Assembly (NCBI GenBank): GCA_046296415.1
Contig: JBKBLN010000001.1
Location: 558,001 to 622,000, forward strand
Reading direction: 5' to 3'
Length of the DNA: 64,000 nt
Source: CAYNRA01 sp046296415
GTDB lineage: Bacteria > Bacteroidota > Bacteroidia > Cytophagales > Spirosomataceae
Below the pieces are notes generated by a model. The model was given only the letters and a program-made list of their open reading frames with translations. It made no database searches and was not told the origin of the DNA. Positions 36,284 to 46,161 of this stretch are shown piece by piece (positions within the stretch are counted from its first letter, which is position 1; each line of letters begins with the position of its first letter). A program made the translations under genes and the position numbers.

Positions 36284-36291
36284 CAAATGTA
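36284..36291 (-). promoter_or_regulatory. Candidate promoter of the LytS/LytTR pair
   Basis: On the minus strand it reads TACATTTG (TAnnTTTG) with TTGG 21 bases upstream (complement of CCAA at 36313-36316). It lies 23 bases before the ATG at 36260. Confidence 0.5.
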
Positions 36292-36506
36292 CGGGGATTC
36301 CATGGATTGACTCCAAGTTTGCCGACCAAGTCCGAAATACGGGCGATCTAAGGGGTAATTAGATCGTTATTAGACCTAATTTTCAGTTTTTAAGTCAATT
36401 TTGCCTCTTTTTTTACCATTTTACAGCTTATCGGTCAAAAACTTCCTTTCATCCTCGATTCTTGCATCCTAATCTATTCCTCTCAGGTAATTCTATGGGC
36501 AGGCGT

Positions 36507-36514
36507 TAATTTTG
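36507..36514 (+). promoter_or_regulatory. Candidate -7 element TAATTTTG
   Basis: It matches TAnnTTTG 28 bases upstream of the ATG at 36543. The ATG at 36519 would be at or before the transcript start, so 36543 is preferred. Confidence 0.5.
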
Positions 36515-36542
36515 ACACATGATTCATTCGAAAACATTCCTA

Positions 36543-39074
36543 ATGAAAAAGTTATTCGTTCTCTTTTGTTTAAGTCTCCTAGCCACTGTTCCGTCAGTAG
36601 CCCAAATGGGAGCGCCTGCTGCTGCTACAACCACCGGTTACGGAAAAATCACCGGACAAATCATCGACAGTACATCCAACGAACCCGTTGAGTTTGCTAC
36701 GGTGGCATTATTCGCCAAAAACGATACCAAGAAACCCATCGATGGTACTATTTCGGACGAAAAAGGTCAATTCACATTAAAAAATGTACCTACGGGTCAA
36801 TTTTTACTTAAAGTCTCTTTTATTGGCTATGAAGACACGTGGGTGGCTCTTCCTGCCCTAAAAGATAATGCACTTAACTTGAAAAAAGTGCTTTTGTCGA
36901 CCTCAGCGAAGCAATTGGCTGAAGTGACGGTAACCGCTCAGAAGGCTGTTATTGAAGAAAAAGTAGATCGGCTGGTTTACAATGCCGATAAAGATCTATC
37001 GTCAAAAGGTGGTGATGCCACTGAAATCCTCCGAAAAGTCCCTCTTTTAACCGTAGATATTGAAGGAAATGTGTCGCTGCGGGGAAATTCGAATATTCGG
37101 GTTTTGATTAACAATAAACCTTCCACGATTATTGCCTCTAGTATAGCAGATGCCTTAAAACAAATTCCGGCTGATCAAATCAAGACGGTCGAGGTAATTA
37201 CGTCGCCATCGGCAAAATACGATGCAGAAGGTTCAGGTGGGATTATCAACATCATCACCAAGAAAAATAATTTGGAAGGAATGACCTTGAACGTGGATGC
37301 AGGTGTAGGAAACAGAGCTTCCAACTTAGGTTTGTTTGGTTCTTATCGTCAAGGAAAAATGGGCTTCAATCTAAGTGGATTTGGCCGAGCCTTTTATAAT
37401 GGTTCTTTGTTGGATATGGAACAAGTGACACGTCAAGGAGCCAATGAAGTTAAAACTGTTCAAAAAGCCGATGCACAAGATACAGGGGCGTTTGGTCGCT
37501 ACTCTTTGGGATGGGATTATGACATCACCAAATCTCAATCCTTGGCTGCGGGTGTTCGGTACGGTACCCGTAATTTCATCCGGACACAGGATTTAACCAT
37601 CAATTCATTTTTGAATAACAATCCGATAAATTCCATTGCGCGGGAGGTAAATACGCGTGATTTATCGGGTAACTGGGATTTTAACTTGGACTACGTTAAT
37701 ATCATCAAGCCAGGTAAGGAGTGGACGATTTCTTCACTTTATTCCAGAACAGGACTGACCAATAACTTTACGTCTGCTTTGTTGAACGCTAGTGGTGAAA
37801 CACTCAATCGCCAGCGAAACGAAAACTTCAATACCAATCAAGAATTCACTATTCAAACCGATTACACTACACCTATCAGCAAAAATCAAATTTTTGAAAC
37901 GGGAATCAAAGGTATCTTCCGATGGGTAAATTCAGACTTTAGTTATTTGGCAGCATCGGGCAATAGCACCAACTTTGTGTTTGATCCCACCCGCCCAGCA
38001 GGTTCATTGGATTACACGCAAAACGTAGCTTCCGCGTATGCAGCTTATACATACAGTACAGAAAGTAAGTACACCTTTAAATTGGGTGCACGGTACGAAT
38101 ACACAGGCATTGCGGCTACAATCAATAATAATCAAGTAGTTGATATCCCAGATTACGGAAATTTTGTACCAAGTATAAATCTATCGAAATCGTTCAATGC
38201 TGGAAAATACACGGCCAAAGCAGGGTATAATCGTCGGATTCAACGTCCGGGTATCCAACAGCTTAATCCCAACGTCAATGCAGCCAACCCACAAAGTATT
38301 TCGGTGGGTAATCCATTCCTAGAACCTGAATTAACGGATAACATCGAATTGGGACTGAGTGCCTCCATCAAAAAATTGTACTTGAACCTGTCGATGTTCG
38401 GTCGTCAAACCAATAATGCGATCTCGCAAGTGCGTATTCCCTTGGATACCTTGCAAGGTGCCGTCTTAACTACCTTTCAAAATATTGGCCAAGAAAAAGC
38501 AACTGGGGTTAACTTATTCGGAAATTTCAGTATCACCCCTAAATGGAGTGTCAATGGGGGAATTGAGGCTTTCTACAATTACTTAGAAGGATTTACCCCA
38601 GGTTTGGATGGACTTTCGGTTCCGATCAGCAACCAAGGTTGGAACGTCAACGGTCGGTTGATGACCATGATCACCCTAAACAAAGGTTGGCAAGTCCAAG
38701 GATTTAGCTTCTTGCGTGGATCAACTGTTCAATTACAAGGTCGCCAAGGTGGTTTCGGGTTTTACTCCGTGGGAGTTCGAAAAGACTTTGCCAACAAAAA
38801 AGGTAGTATTGGATTGGCTGGTGACAACTTCTTGACGAACGGATTGAAAATTCGAACCGAACTTCAATCCCCTACATTCTCACAAAATATGCTCATGACC
38901 TTGTTGAATCAGGGGGTTCGTTTGACCTTCAGTTACAAAATTGGTAAAATGGGCGTGGAAGGAATGGGAATGACACGCAAGCGCACCAAGTCAGTCAATA
39001 ATAATGACTTGAAAGAAGGTGGCGGAGATGCGGCTCAAGGTGCCAATCAAGGCGGTGGGTCCGGACCTAGATAA
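36543..39074 (+). CDS. TonB-dependent-receptor-type outer-membrane beta-barrel protein
   Basis: The protein has 843 residues from the ATG at 36543, where the signal peptide starts (MKKLFVLFCLSLLATVPSVAQ). A carboxypeptidase-regulatory-like domain (residues about 38-120, KITGQIIDSTSN...) precedes a plug-like region with VTVTAQKAVIEEKVDRLVYN and VRVLINNKPS type motifs. A large outer-membrane barrel follows (OMP_b-brl_3-like). The C-terminal about 40 residues are a Gly/Gln/Asn-rich, Lys-containing tail. No SusD is adjacent. Such receptors often act as siderophore or peptide sensors; the ligand is unknown. It is monocistronic, with a hairpin terminator after it. Confidence 0.9.
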   Translation: MKKLFVLFCLSLLATVPSVAQMGAPAAATTTGYGKITGQIIDSTSNEPVEFATVALFAKNDTKKPIDGTISDEKGQFTLKNVPTGQFLLKVSFIGYEDTWVALPALKDNALNLKKVLLSTSAKQLAEVTVTAQKAVIEEKVDRLVYNADKDLSSKGGDATEILRKVPLLTVDIEGNVSLRGNSNIRVLINNKPSTIIASSIADALKQIPADQIKTVEVITSPSAKYDAEGSGGIINIITKKNNLEGMTLNVDAGVGNRASNLGLFGSYRQGKMGFNLSGFGRAFYNGSLLDMEQVTRQGANEVKTVQKADAQDTGAFGRYSLGWDYDITKSQSLAAGVRYGTRNFIRTQDLTINSFLNNNPINSIAREVNTRDLSGNWDFNLDYVNIIKPGKEWTISSLYSRTGLTNNFTSALLNASGETLNRQRNENFNTNQEFTIQTDYTTPISKNQIFETGIKGIFRWVNSDFSYLAASGNSTNFVFDPTRPAGSLDYTQNVASAYAAYTYSTESKYTFKLGARYEYTGIAATINNNQVVDIPDYGNFVPSINLSKSFNAGKYTAKAGYNRRIQRPGIQQLNPNVNAANPQSISVGNPFLEPELTDNIELGLSASIKKLYLNLSMFGRQTNNAISQVRIPLDTLQGAVLTTFQNIGQEKATGVNLFGNFSITPKWSVNGGIEAFYNYLEGFTPGLDGLSVPISNQGWNVNGRLMTMITLNKGWQVQGFSFLRGSTVQLQGRQGGFGFYSVGVRKDFANKKGSIGLAGDNFLTNGLKIRTELQSPTFSQNMLMTLLNQGVRLTFSYKIGKMGVEGMGMTRKRTKSVNNNDLKEGGGDAAQGANQGGGSGPR

Positions 39075-39089
39075 GGATTCTATTTTGTC

Positions 39090-39127
39090 AAAAAGGGCTT
39101 CTTTCTTTTGGGAAAGGAGCCCTTTTT
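39090..39127 (+). terminator. Rho-independent terminator
   Basis: The stem AAAAAGGGCT/AGCCCTTTTT with inner CTTTC/GAAAG pairing ends in a T-run, just after the receptor gene. Confidence 0.85.
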
Positions 39128-39170
39128 GTTTCTTCATGAGTTTCCAAGCCAGTTTTCTGTGTAATTGTTC

Positions 39171-39178
39171 TAATTTTG
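39171..39178 (+). promoter_or_regulatory. Candidate -7 element TAATTTTG
   Basis: A TAnnTTTG match 46 bases before the ATG at 39224. It overlaps the longest-frame TTG at 39176, which argues for 39224. Confidence 0.45.
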
Positions 39179-39223
39179 CATCAGTGCATCTTTAGAATTG
39201 AATTTCCAGCTACCTTACTTAGT

Positions 39224-40972
39224 ATGATATCCTCTTTTTGGCCATCTTCATATCGAAATCGACTCCTTTTTTGTCTTTTACTTGTTTCAGCTTTGGGATC
39301 ACGAGTATACAAACTGGATGCTTATGGGTTGTTTGTCGATGAAAAATTCACCTTACTGACGAGCATCGGAGTTTGTGTCGGTGGGGCCAATCAACGAGAT
39401 ATTTTTTTCGACAAAACGTATTTCACACCCCAAGAATTTTGGCGTGAAAAGTCGTATGCCGATTTTGAAGAATCCACCGCGAGGAGCGATATCGGGGCTC
39501 ATTTGCCCTATAACTACGTTTTATATGCTTGGCGGAGTGTCTTTGGTTCAAGTGATGCCTCCCTTCGGTTTTTGTCGGTTTTGTTCGGCCTTACCATGAT
39601 GGTGATGTTGTATGCATTACTTTACCAGTTGTTTCAATCTGAAACGATTGGTTTAATCGCCATGGGTCTTGCTTTGTTTGAACCACTCTTTTTGGCGCTC
39701 AATCATTTGGCTCGAAGTTATTCAATGAGCCTATTTCTGTGTGTATGGTCGAGTTACTTGTTTCTTAAATTGATGGAGGACCGTGAAACAGCTTGGCGGT
39801 ATCTAGTGTATGTTTTGGTTACTTCCACGGCCGTGTTGACTCATTTCCTGAATGGCATGGTGCTCTTGATTCACGGAATTTACGTGTTGATTTACCTCAG
39901 GCCATGGGTACGGTGGTGGCGTATTTCGGTAGCGGCTGGGTTAATTACCTTAAGTTTGGTGGCATGGTTGACTGTAGGAGGGGGACAGTACACTTTTCAA
40001 TTTTTGGCGGATAAAAATGAATTGATGCTTCAAATTGTGCAATCGAATCCAGAGGAAAGTCCAATGGGAGAGGCATTGTCGCGATCGACCTTAAAGAATG
40101 TGTATCGGCAATACTCAGGTGTACTTTTTGATTCTTTTGTGACGTCCAATCACTTGGTCTATGTGTTGCATGGGCTTAAGAATGCAGCCATAGTAGTGTT
40201 TTTGTCAATCTTGACGTGGGCTAGCCTGTTTTTTGGGAATCGATGGAAATATCAATCGGTGGGTATCCTGATAGTGCATGGACTCGGGTATGCATTTTTG
40301 ACGCATTCTCACCTTCATTATGCGGTTTTTGAGGTCAATTTAATTTTATTGTTTTGGGGGGTATCAGGTTGGTCTGGGTATACGGCTCAAGAGAAAAAGG
40401 GCTTTCTTTGGCTTAGTTTTTTTGTTGTCTTGCCCCTGTCTTATTTGTTGTTTGATGCGTTCAAAAGTGGACATACCGGAAACATCACCCAACGGTATGG
40501 GGCGTATGCTTTACCCTTTGTGGCGGGATGGCTTTCATTTCTCCTATTTCAAATTCGAAGATTACCACAAGTCTTTCAGGTGATTTTTTTCTTGGTCTTA
40601 CTGAGTCAAGCCTACTTTGTTTTTCAGATTCACGCAGCCATTTACCGGGATCAGTCGGGCAAGTATAGTTATTTTGAGCAACCGCGCATTCCTAATCCAC
40701 ATCGGGCTGTGGCTCTAAAAATTCAAGAGGTATATCAACCCGGCGACACGATTGTGTATCCGTCTTTTAGCGGGCATGTGTATGCCGATTATGTCGAGGA
40801 AACGGAGCGGATCACCATCGACGATGCGCAATACATCAATGCCTACTTGCCGCAAGATGCTCAGTACTGGCAACGGATAGATCCCAAGGAACCTCATCGG
40901 GTCATCCTTCGAAAACCCGATGGTACAGAACGGATCTTATTTGACTTTCAGGGTAGAAAGTATCGATATTAA
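39224..40972 (+). CDS. GT39-like integral-membrane glycosyltransferase
   Basis: The protein has 582 residues from the ATG at 39224, with about a dozen hydrophobic helices. The first extracytoplasmic loop contains an acidic DE pair (LFVDEKFTL, about residue 40), the usual catalytic site of PMT/ArnT-type enzymes that use a lipid-linked sugar. A soluble C-terminal part of about 120 residues follows. The sugar and acceptor are not known. It is convergent with the response regulator, overlapping it by 4 bases. A second, unrelated-looking enzyme of this kind sits at 56.9 kb. Confidence 0.78.
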   Translation: MISSFWPSSYRNRLLFCLLLVSALGSRVYKLDAYGLFVDEKFTLLTSIGVCVGGANQRDIFFDKTYFTPQEFWREKSYADFEESTARSDIGAHLPYNYVLYAWRSVFGSSDASLRFLSVLFGLTMMVMLYALLYQLFQSETIGLIAMGLALFEPLFLALNHLARSYSMSLFLCVWSSYLFLKLMEDRETAWRYLVYVLVTSTAVLTHFLNGMVLLIHGIYVLIYLRPWVRWWRISVAAGLITLSLVAWLTVGGGQYTFQFLADKNELMLQIVQSNPEESPMGEALSRSTLKNVYRQYSGVLFDSFVTSNHLVYVLHGLKNAAIVVFLSILTWASLFFGNRWKYQSVGILIVHGLGYAFLTHSHLHYAVFEVNLILLFWGVSGWSGYTAQEKKGFLWLSFFVVLPLSYLLFDAFKSGHTGNITQRYGAYALPFVAGWLSFLLFQIRRLPQVFQVIFFLVLLSQAYFVFQIHAAIYRDQSGKYSYFEQPRIPNPHRAVALKIQEVYQPGDTIVYPSFSGHVYADYVEETERITIDDAQYINAYLPQDAQYWQRIDPKEPHRVILRKPDGTERILFDFQGRKYRY

Positions 40973-41613
40973 ACTTTCACTAAGCCATTTTTGATGGCAT
41001 ACATCACTAAGCCTGTTCTACTTTTTACGCCAAGTTTTTCGAAAAGGCTATCTCGGTATCCATCGACTGTCCGAGGGGACAGAGTCATGTGGTCGGCAAT
41101 TTCTTTGTATGTAAGTTCAGTACAAACGAGTTCTAAAAACTCGAGTTCCCGTGACATGAATTGAATTGGGGGGCCTGTTCTTGCTTTTAGAGGCCGTTTG
41201 ATTGACCGCAATAGGGTAGAGGAAACCAATTCACTATGGTAAAATCCACGTAAAATAACCTCCTCTAAAGCCGTTTTGAATTGTGGGGTATCGGTGTCTT
41301 TGAGCAAGTAACCTTTAGCCCCCAAACGAAGCATCCGAATAATGGCTTCTTCACTATCTTCAACAGAGAGTGCAAGACACTTTACTTGGGGAAAATGCAT
41401 GGACAGGTATTCCATGGTGCGGTAGCCGTCCATAATTGGCATGTTGATGTCGATTAAAATGACATCAGGCATACTTCCTTTTGAAAGCTGCTCGAGTAAT
41501 TCTTGGCCATTATTGACATCGAAAATGACTTCAAAGCCATCAATGCTATTGACCAACTCAACCAAAGCCTGGCGAACTAATTTATGATCGTCGGCGAGTG
41601 CAACCGTTGTCAT
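40969..41613 (-). CDS. NarL/FixJ-family response regulator
   Basis: The protein has 214 residues. Receiver domain: DDHKLVRQAL near the start, phospho-acceptor Asp in VILIDINMP (near 55), and a Lys in GYLLKDTDT. The LuxR-type helix-turn-helix is near residues 165-205 (TELTYKEIADHMTLSPRTVDGYRDSL). It is translated in a chain with the kinase gene just upstream, whose stop overlaps its start by 4 bases. Confidence 0.93.
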   Translation of the reverse strand: MTTVALADDHKLVRQALVELVNSIDGFEVIFDVNNGQELLEQLSKGSMPDVILIDINMPIMDGYRTMEYLSMHFPQVKCLALSVEDSEEAIIRMLRLGAKGYLLKDTDTPQFKTALEEVILRGFYHSELVSSTLLRSIKRPLKARTGPPIQFMSRELEFLELVCTELTYKEIADHMTLSPRTVDGYRDSLFEKLGVKSRTGLVMYAIKNGLVKV

Positions 41614-42404
41614 GTAGTGGTTTTAAAAGGAATAAATAATAGGGCACGGGTACCACCGGCTTCCGGAGATTGGAATTGAAGGGTACCATGCATTAGTTTA
41701 GCTCGGTGAATTAAATTAGGGATCCCGGACCCAGCTTCGAATCCCTTTTTTTCTTGGGTTTTTTCGACTGAAAATCCTATCCCATCGTCTACAAAATCTA
41801 ATTTAAGTCCTTCTCCTTGAATCAGCAAATGAACGTATAAGTTCCTTGCTTGGGCGTGTTTCAAGACGTTTTGTAGAAGCTCTTGGAAAATTCGGAAAAC
41901 GAGGACTTCTTTGTTGCGGTCGAGTTGATAGGTTTCCACGGAGGAGTCAAATTCAATTTGCAAAATACCTACTTTTCGAACGCGTTCGAGTTCAAACTGA
42001 ATGGCCTTGACCAAACCTTCTTGAAGAACCGCTTCGGAGTTTAGTCCTTTGGTAAGAGATCGTAGATCTTGTAATGCTTTATGTAAAAACTCGCGGGAAT
42101 CATGAAGACGTTGATTGGACGGGTTCTCATCAATGAGTTTTCCCAATTGAATTTTGACAAGTGTCAGGATTTGACCCACGTTGTCGTGTAGTTCACGACC
42201 AACATGCCGGAGTGTGGCCTCTTGTATTTCATTTTCGGCCTCCCGTATTTCCTGGTCAAAGGCGGCTTTCAACGCAGCTTTCTCCAACAAATGACTTTGC
42301 TGGCGACGTTGATGAATGACAAAAAAAGCGAGGATAAAAATGATCAACAACAGTACAATCACTGCTCCTCCAATGATAATGACGACAATTTCTGATTTTT
42401 CCAT
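41610..42404 (-). CDS. HisKA_3-type sensor histidine kinase
   Basis: The protein has 264 residues with one N-terminal membrane helix (VVIIIGGAVIVLLLIIFILA), then a short coiled-coil and the HisKA_3 dimerisation helix with GRELHDNVGQIL (phospho-acceptor His). The HATPase domain has LQNVLKHA and DDGIGF, then GSGIPNLIHRA. It has no extracytoplasmic domain of its own, so sensing may come from neighbouring membrane and lipoproteins. It overlaps the membrane-protein gene by 46 bases. Confidence 0.92.
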   Translation of the reverse strand: MEKSEIVVIIIGGAVIVLLLIIFILAFFVIHQRRQQSHLLEKAALKAAFDQEIREAENEIQEATLRHVGRELHDNVGQILTLVKIQLGKLIDENPSNQRLHDSREFLHKALQDLRSLTKGLNSEAVLQEGLVKAIQFELERVRKVGILQIEFDSSVETYQLDRNKEVLVFRIFQELLQNVLKHAQARNLYVHLLIQGEGLKLDFVDDGIGFSVEKTQEKKGFEAGSGIPNLIHRAKLMHGTLQFQSPEAGGTRALLFIPFKTTT

Positions 42405-43033
42405 GCAGCAAAAAACGCGTATCCAATCATGGAATACAGGACGATATTTAGCAAATGATTGAGTGTGAAAACTTGACGCGCCAGCGTTTTATCGGTTTGA
42501 ACTAGGTAATCAATGAGTCCCGTAAGGAGAAATCCCCCCCCATAAAAAAAGAGTAGCCCGGTGCAAACCCAAAATTCAGGTTTGAAAAGATCAGGTTCAT
42601 TGAGTTGAATAATTTGAACAAAATAAGTCAACGTCAACGAGATATGGTAAGCCCCGATAATTAAATACATCTTGGCATTGCTTTCATCTAAATAATACTC
42701 ACCCTGAATTGTTTGGGCTAAGTTAATTAGAAACAAGGATCCAGAAATAAACAAAACAAATTGCTTAATTCCCCTATTCACTAGAATTTGATAAAAATAT
42801 GCACCCAAAAATCCAGTCTCGGCGAGGGTGTAGATATTGTAGTTAAACTCGTTTAATTTAGGCTTATCATGTATCTCTAAAGAATAAAACCCTATGGCCT
42901 CGGCAATCGCCGAGGCCATAACGTAATATACAACAGTTTTAAATTTTCGATCTATTTTCTTAAATACTAACCACCCGTATAGTAGACAAATAGAAAGTGC
43001 ACATATGTATAGTATATGGACAATTTCGGACAT
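42359..43033 (-). CDS. Multi-span membrane protein of a sensor cluster
   Basis: The protein has 224 residues with about seven hydrophobic segments, short loops, and a conserved-looking LAETGFLGAYFYQIL stretch. No known family was recognised. It starts 8 bases after the lipoprotein stop and ends 46 bases inside the histidine kinase frame, so it is almost surely cotranscribed with them. It could serve as the sensing or anchoring module for the kinase; this is inference. Confidence 0.75.
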   Translation of the reverse strand: MSEIVHILYICALSICLLYGWLVFKKIDRKFKTVVYYVMASAIAEAIGFYSLEIHDKPKLNEFNYNIYTLAETGFLGAYFYQILVNRGIKQFVLFISGSLFLINLAQTIQGEYYLDESNAKMYLIIGAYHISLTLTYFVQIIQLNEPDLFKPEFWVCTGLLFFYGGGFLLTGLIDYLVQTDKTLARQVFTLNHLLNIVLYSMIGYAFFAAWKNQKLSSLSLEEQ

Positions 43034-43041
43034 CAGGAATT

Positions 43042-43869
43042 TTAATTTTTAGGGCAACAACTATGTCCTCTGTTACCAAATGCTTCCGAATCATCTTCGA
43101 TTGCATCGGCAGAGCGAGCATTTTTGATGGTACGATAGTTGGCTACGTTGGAGATGACAACCGCGTTGCGATCTTCAGCGGCATTGTAACCAAAATCAAA
43201 GTACACAAAAGGCTTCCCTTTTTTGTTCAACAAACTAGCGAACTGAGCAGCAGAATTTACCTCATACACAGTTCCGTTTTGGTTGTTGGCTGGGTTAAAT
43301 CCTTTGATGTTGGCACTATGCAACAAGGCGTCGCGCTCCAATCGAATTTCAGTGCTTTCCCATGTACACAATTGGTTGTTGTTTAAAGCCCGGTTGATCC
43401 GGTCATCCGAGTACACGATTTTACGACTGACGACATCGAAACCAACAATGTTTAAACACTCTTTTCCGAATTGAATACGACCGCGGCCAAGCGAACGTTT
43501 TTCCAACAAACCGTTCATAAACAAAATGACAGTATTGTCATTGGCATTTTTAGCGATAGCTGAAATGTGCTGTTGGAACTGGTCCGTCTTCAATTTGAAT
43601 CGGCTGCTGTGATCAATCGAAATAATGTTACCCAAAACTTGACGTAGTGCGGAGGCCGCTGATACCGTCCGTTCATCCTGCTGTACCATCTCCATGGCTT
43701 CTGCTCTAGTCAAAACTTGAAGATAGGGAGGTGTGGCGGACTTCCGTGCGACAACGGAGTTCGCTTGGGTAGATGTCGCAATTTCTGCTTCAGATGCAGG
43801 AGGTGTTTGGCAGCTCCATAGAGCGCTAACCGATAACGTTAGAAGTAAGGAACGTTGAAGGAGTTTCAT
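43042..43869 (-). CDS. Putative lipoprotein heading the sensor cluster
   Basis: The protein has 275 residues from the ATG at 43869, chosen because the lipoprotein signal starts there (LLQRSLLLTLSVSALWSC, Cys20). A longer frame from 43902 adds non-signal residues. The mature protein has no recognised domain. It is mostly polar with a Cys-Cys close to the C terminus (GHSCCPKN). It lies 8 bases before the membrane-protein gene and may be the ligand-facing partner of the two-component system. Confidence 0.72.
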   Translation of the reverse strand: MKLLQRSLLLTLSVSALWSCQTPPASEAEIATSTQANSVVARKSATPPYLQVLTRAEAMEMVQQDERTVSAASALRQVLGNIISIDHSSRFKLKTDQFQQHISAIAKNANDNTVILFMNGLLEKRSLGRGRIQFGKECLNIVGFDVVSRKIVYSDDRINRALNNNQLCTWESTEIRLERDALLHSANIKGFNPANNQNGTVYEVNSAAQFASLLNKKGKPFVYFDFGYNAAEDRNAVVISNVANYRTIKNARSADAIEDDSEAFGNRGHSCCPKN

Positions 43870-43985
43870 AAGGTTTTGACGATTTAAGGCATAAAAGTAC
43901 AAACTTCTGTACTAATTTTTTACCGTGAAAAACACCCTATTTTATTTCTAAAATTAGAAACATTCAGAATCTTTCTCTCAAAGTA

Positions 43986-44015
43986 ACGCCCTCAAGTGGT
44001 CGTACTTGAGGGCGT
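43986..44015. terminator. Hairpin after the molybdenum hydroxylase gene
   Basis: A perfect 12-bp stem ACGCCCTCAAGT/ACTTGAGGGCGT with a short loop. The T-run on the minus strand is weak, so it may act with other signals. Confidence 0.6.
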
Positions 44016-44018
44016 AGA

Positions 44019-46148
44019 TCAACTTTCGATTTCGTTTTCATTCGCCATGTATGGCTGTTGATACAATCTTTTTCCCGAAACTCGGTAGAGTGCATTAGCT
44101 AGTGCAGCCCCTGTAGGTGGGAGTGCGGGTTCCCCAAGTCCTGTCGGATCGATACCATTATCCACAAAATAAGCTTCAATTGTAGGAACTTCATCGAATC
44201 GGATGAGTCTATATTGGTCATAGTTTCGTTCAATCGGTGCTCCTTTCTCAAACCGTAGGTTTCCATACAAAGCATGTCCCATTCCATCAACGATGCCCCC
44301 CACGACTTGATTCCTAGCACTGGACTGATTGATCACAATGCCGCAATCAGTGGCCGCAACGACTCGGGTGATGGTCGGTTTTCCATCCTTCATTTCGGCC
44401 TCTGCGACCTGTGCTACATAGGATAGGTGAGAGAAATAGACGCTAAATCCTTGTGCCTTGCCTGTTTTTCCCCAATTTGCTTTTTCAGCTGCCAATTTAA
44501 TGACCGCCTCAAAGCGCTGGGGTTCGTAGGTAATTTTTCCAACTGGATTTTTCTTCACCTTTTCAAGGAGTTCCAACCTAAACTGAACAGGATCTTTCCC
44601 AGCGGCTTCAGCTACTTCATCCAAAAAGGATTGCTCGGCAGATGCCAGGAAATTGGTGATCGGCGCCCGCCAAGGACCTGTGGTAATGGGTGATTTATAA
44701 TCAATGGATTCAATGAGTACATTTTGAATGGCACCAACGGGGAAATTATCTTGACGGGTGGAGTTTCCTGCATTGAGTCCCACTCCGCGTAAAGTAAAAC
44801 CGATGAGCTCTCCTTCCTTAGATAACGCGGCCCGGAAACGGTATCGAACGGCGGGACGGTAAATACCACCTGTCAGATCATCCTCTCGAGTCCACATTAC
44901 TTTCACCGGTGCTTTGATGAGGCTGGATAATTCGGCTGCCTCTAGTGCGTAATCGTTATTTAACCTCCGGCCAAAACCGCCACCCATTTTAGTTAACTGA
45001 ACCGAAACTTGTTCAGGTTTCATTTTAAGGAGTTGGGCTACCTGATTTTGGCATGCTTGCGGTGTTTGAGTAGGTCCAATCAATTCCACCCGATCCGCCT
45101 GCACATGAGCAAAGAAATTCATGGGCTCCATGGGATTGTGTGGGAGGAATGGACATTGGTATTCTGCTTCTACAATTCGATGCGCCGCGGCAAAAGCCAT
45201 TGTCACATCTCCATCTTTTCGTTGGATGGTGGCTTCGGGTTGATTCATCAGCCGAGTAAAAATGGCATTGTGGTCGTCGGAGGATTCCAAATCCCGATCT
45301 TTTTCCCAATTTATTTTTACCAATGGACGTGCTTTTAGAATTTCCCACGTCGACTTACCCACAATGGCCACTTTAGAACCGAAAGCAACGACATCCACAA
45401 TGCCGGGCATTTTCTTTGCCTCGGTGGCATCAAAAGAGACAAGTTTCAAGCCAAACGCAGGCGGTCGCTGAATCTGAGCATGAAGCATGCCAGGACGATA
45501 ATAGTCCAATCCAAAAACTGGTTTTCCTGTTAGAATGGATGGATTATCAACCCCTTTAATGGATTTCCCGAGGAGCGAGAACGTAGATTTATCTTTTAAA
45601 GGAACCTCTTTGGGGACGGGAAGAGTTGAGGCTTTTTGGGCTAAAGCTCCATAGGACATTTTTTTGTCGGAGCGCGTATGATAGACCCAACTTTCAGAAG
45701 TCCGACATTCCTCAACCGGCACCTGCCATGTCTGGGCAGCGGCTTCACGGAGTAATGCTCGGGCGGTGGCTCCGGCTCGACGGAGGCGTTCCCAAGAATG
45801 TTTGATAGCCCCGGATCCTCCGGTGAGCTGTCGTTCAAATCGTTTGGTATCCAAATGAGCTTGTTCGACGGTGACATCGTCCCATTTGACATCCATTTCC
45901 TCTGCGACAATTAAGGGGAAAGCCGTCTTAATTCCCTGACCAATTTCAGGATTGGGCGAATAAATGATGACTTTTCCGGAGGGAAGAAGGGCTAAAAAAG
46001 CATTCGAATAAAGATCGGATGCCAATGGCTGAGAAATGATTTCTGCGGCAAAGGATTCTTGCCAACTAAAACCTAACCACAATCCTCCCCCGGTCATGAG
46101 AGCGGATTTCAGGAAGGATCTACGACTGTTCTGCATTTGATTTTCCAT
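44019..46148 (-). CDS. Molybdenum hydroxylase large subunit, Tat-exported (isoquinoline-1-oxidoreductase/aldehyde dehydrogenase type)
   Basis: The protein has 709 residues with a twin-arginine leader (NSRRSFLKSAL) at the N terminus. The molybdopterin-binding domains have GGGFGRRLNNDYALEA and PWRAP stretches, and the catalytic Glu sits in GLGEPALPP near the C terminus. It would oxidise an aldehyde or N-heterocycle in the periplasm, using the small iron-sulfur subunit encoded just upstream. There is no FAD subunit, as in the IorAB-type group that passes electrons to a cytochrome. Substrate unknown. Confidence 0.9.
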   Translation of the reverse strand: MENQMQNSRRSFLKSALMTGGGLWLGFSWQESFAAEIISQPLASDLYSNAFLALLPSGKVIIYSPNPEIGQGIKTAFPLIVAEEMDVKWDDVTVEQAHLDTKRFERQLTGGSGAIKHSWERLRRAGATARALLREAAAQTWQVPVEECRTSESWVYHTRSDKKMSYGALAQKASTLPVPKEVPLKDKSTFSLLGKSIKGVDNPSILTGKPVFGLDYYRPGMLHAQIQRPPAFGLKLVSFDATEAKKMPGIVDVVAFGSKVAIVGKSTWEILKARPLVKINWEKDRDLESSDDHNAIFTRLMNQPEATIQRKDGDVTMAFAAAHRIVEAEYQCPFLPHNPMEPMNFFAHVQADRVELIGPTQTPQACQNQVAQLLKMKPEQVSVQLTKMGGGFGRRLNNDYALEAAELSSLIKAPVKVMWTREDDLTGGIYRPAVRYRFRAALSKEGELIGFTLRGVGLNAGNSTRQDNFPVGAIQNVLIESIDYKSPITTGPWRAPITNFLASAEQSFLDEVAEAAGKDPVQFRLELLEKVKKNPVGKITYEPQRFEAVIKLAAEKANWGKTGKAQGFSVYFSHLSYVAQVAEAEMKDGKPTITRVVAATDCGIVINQSSARNQVVGGIVDGMGHALYGNLRFEKGAPIERNYDQYRLIRFDEVPTIEAYFVDNGIDPTGLGEPALPPTGAALANALYRVSGKRLYQQPYMANENEIES

Positions 46149-46161
46149 GTGGTGGGCTAAG

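Noticed and set aside
44427..45910. Open frames opposite the molybdenum hydroxylase
   Set aside because: They are antisense shadows of a clear gene with no signal peptide or family.
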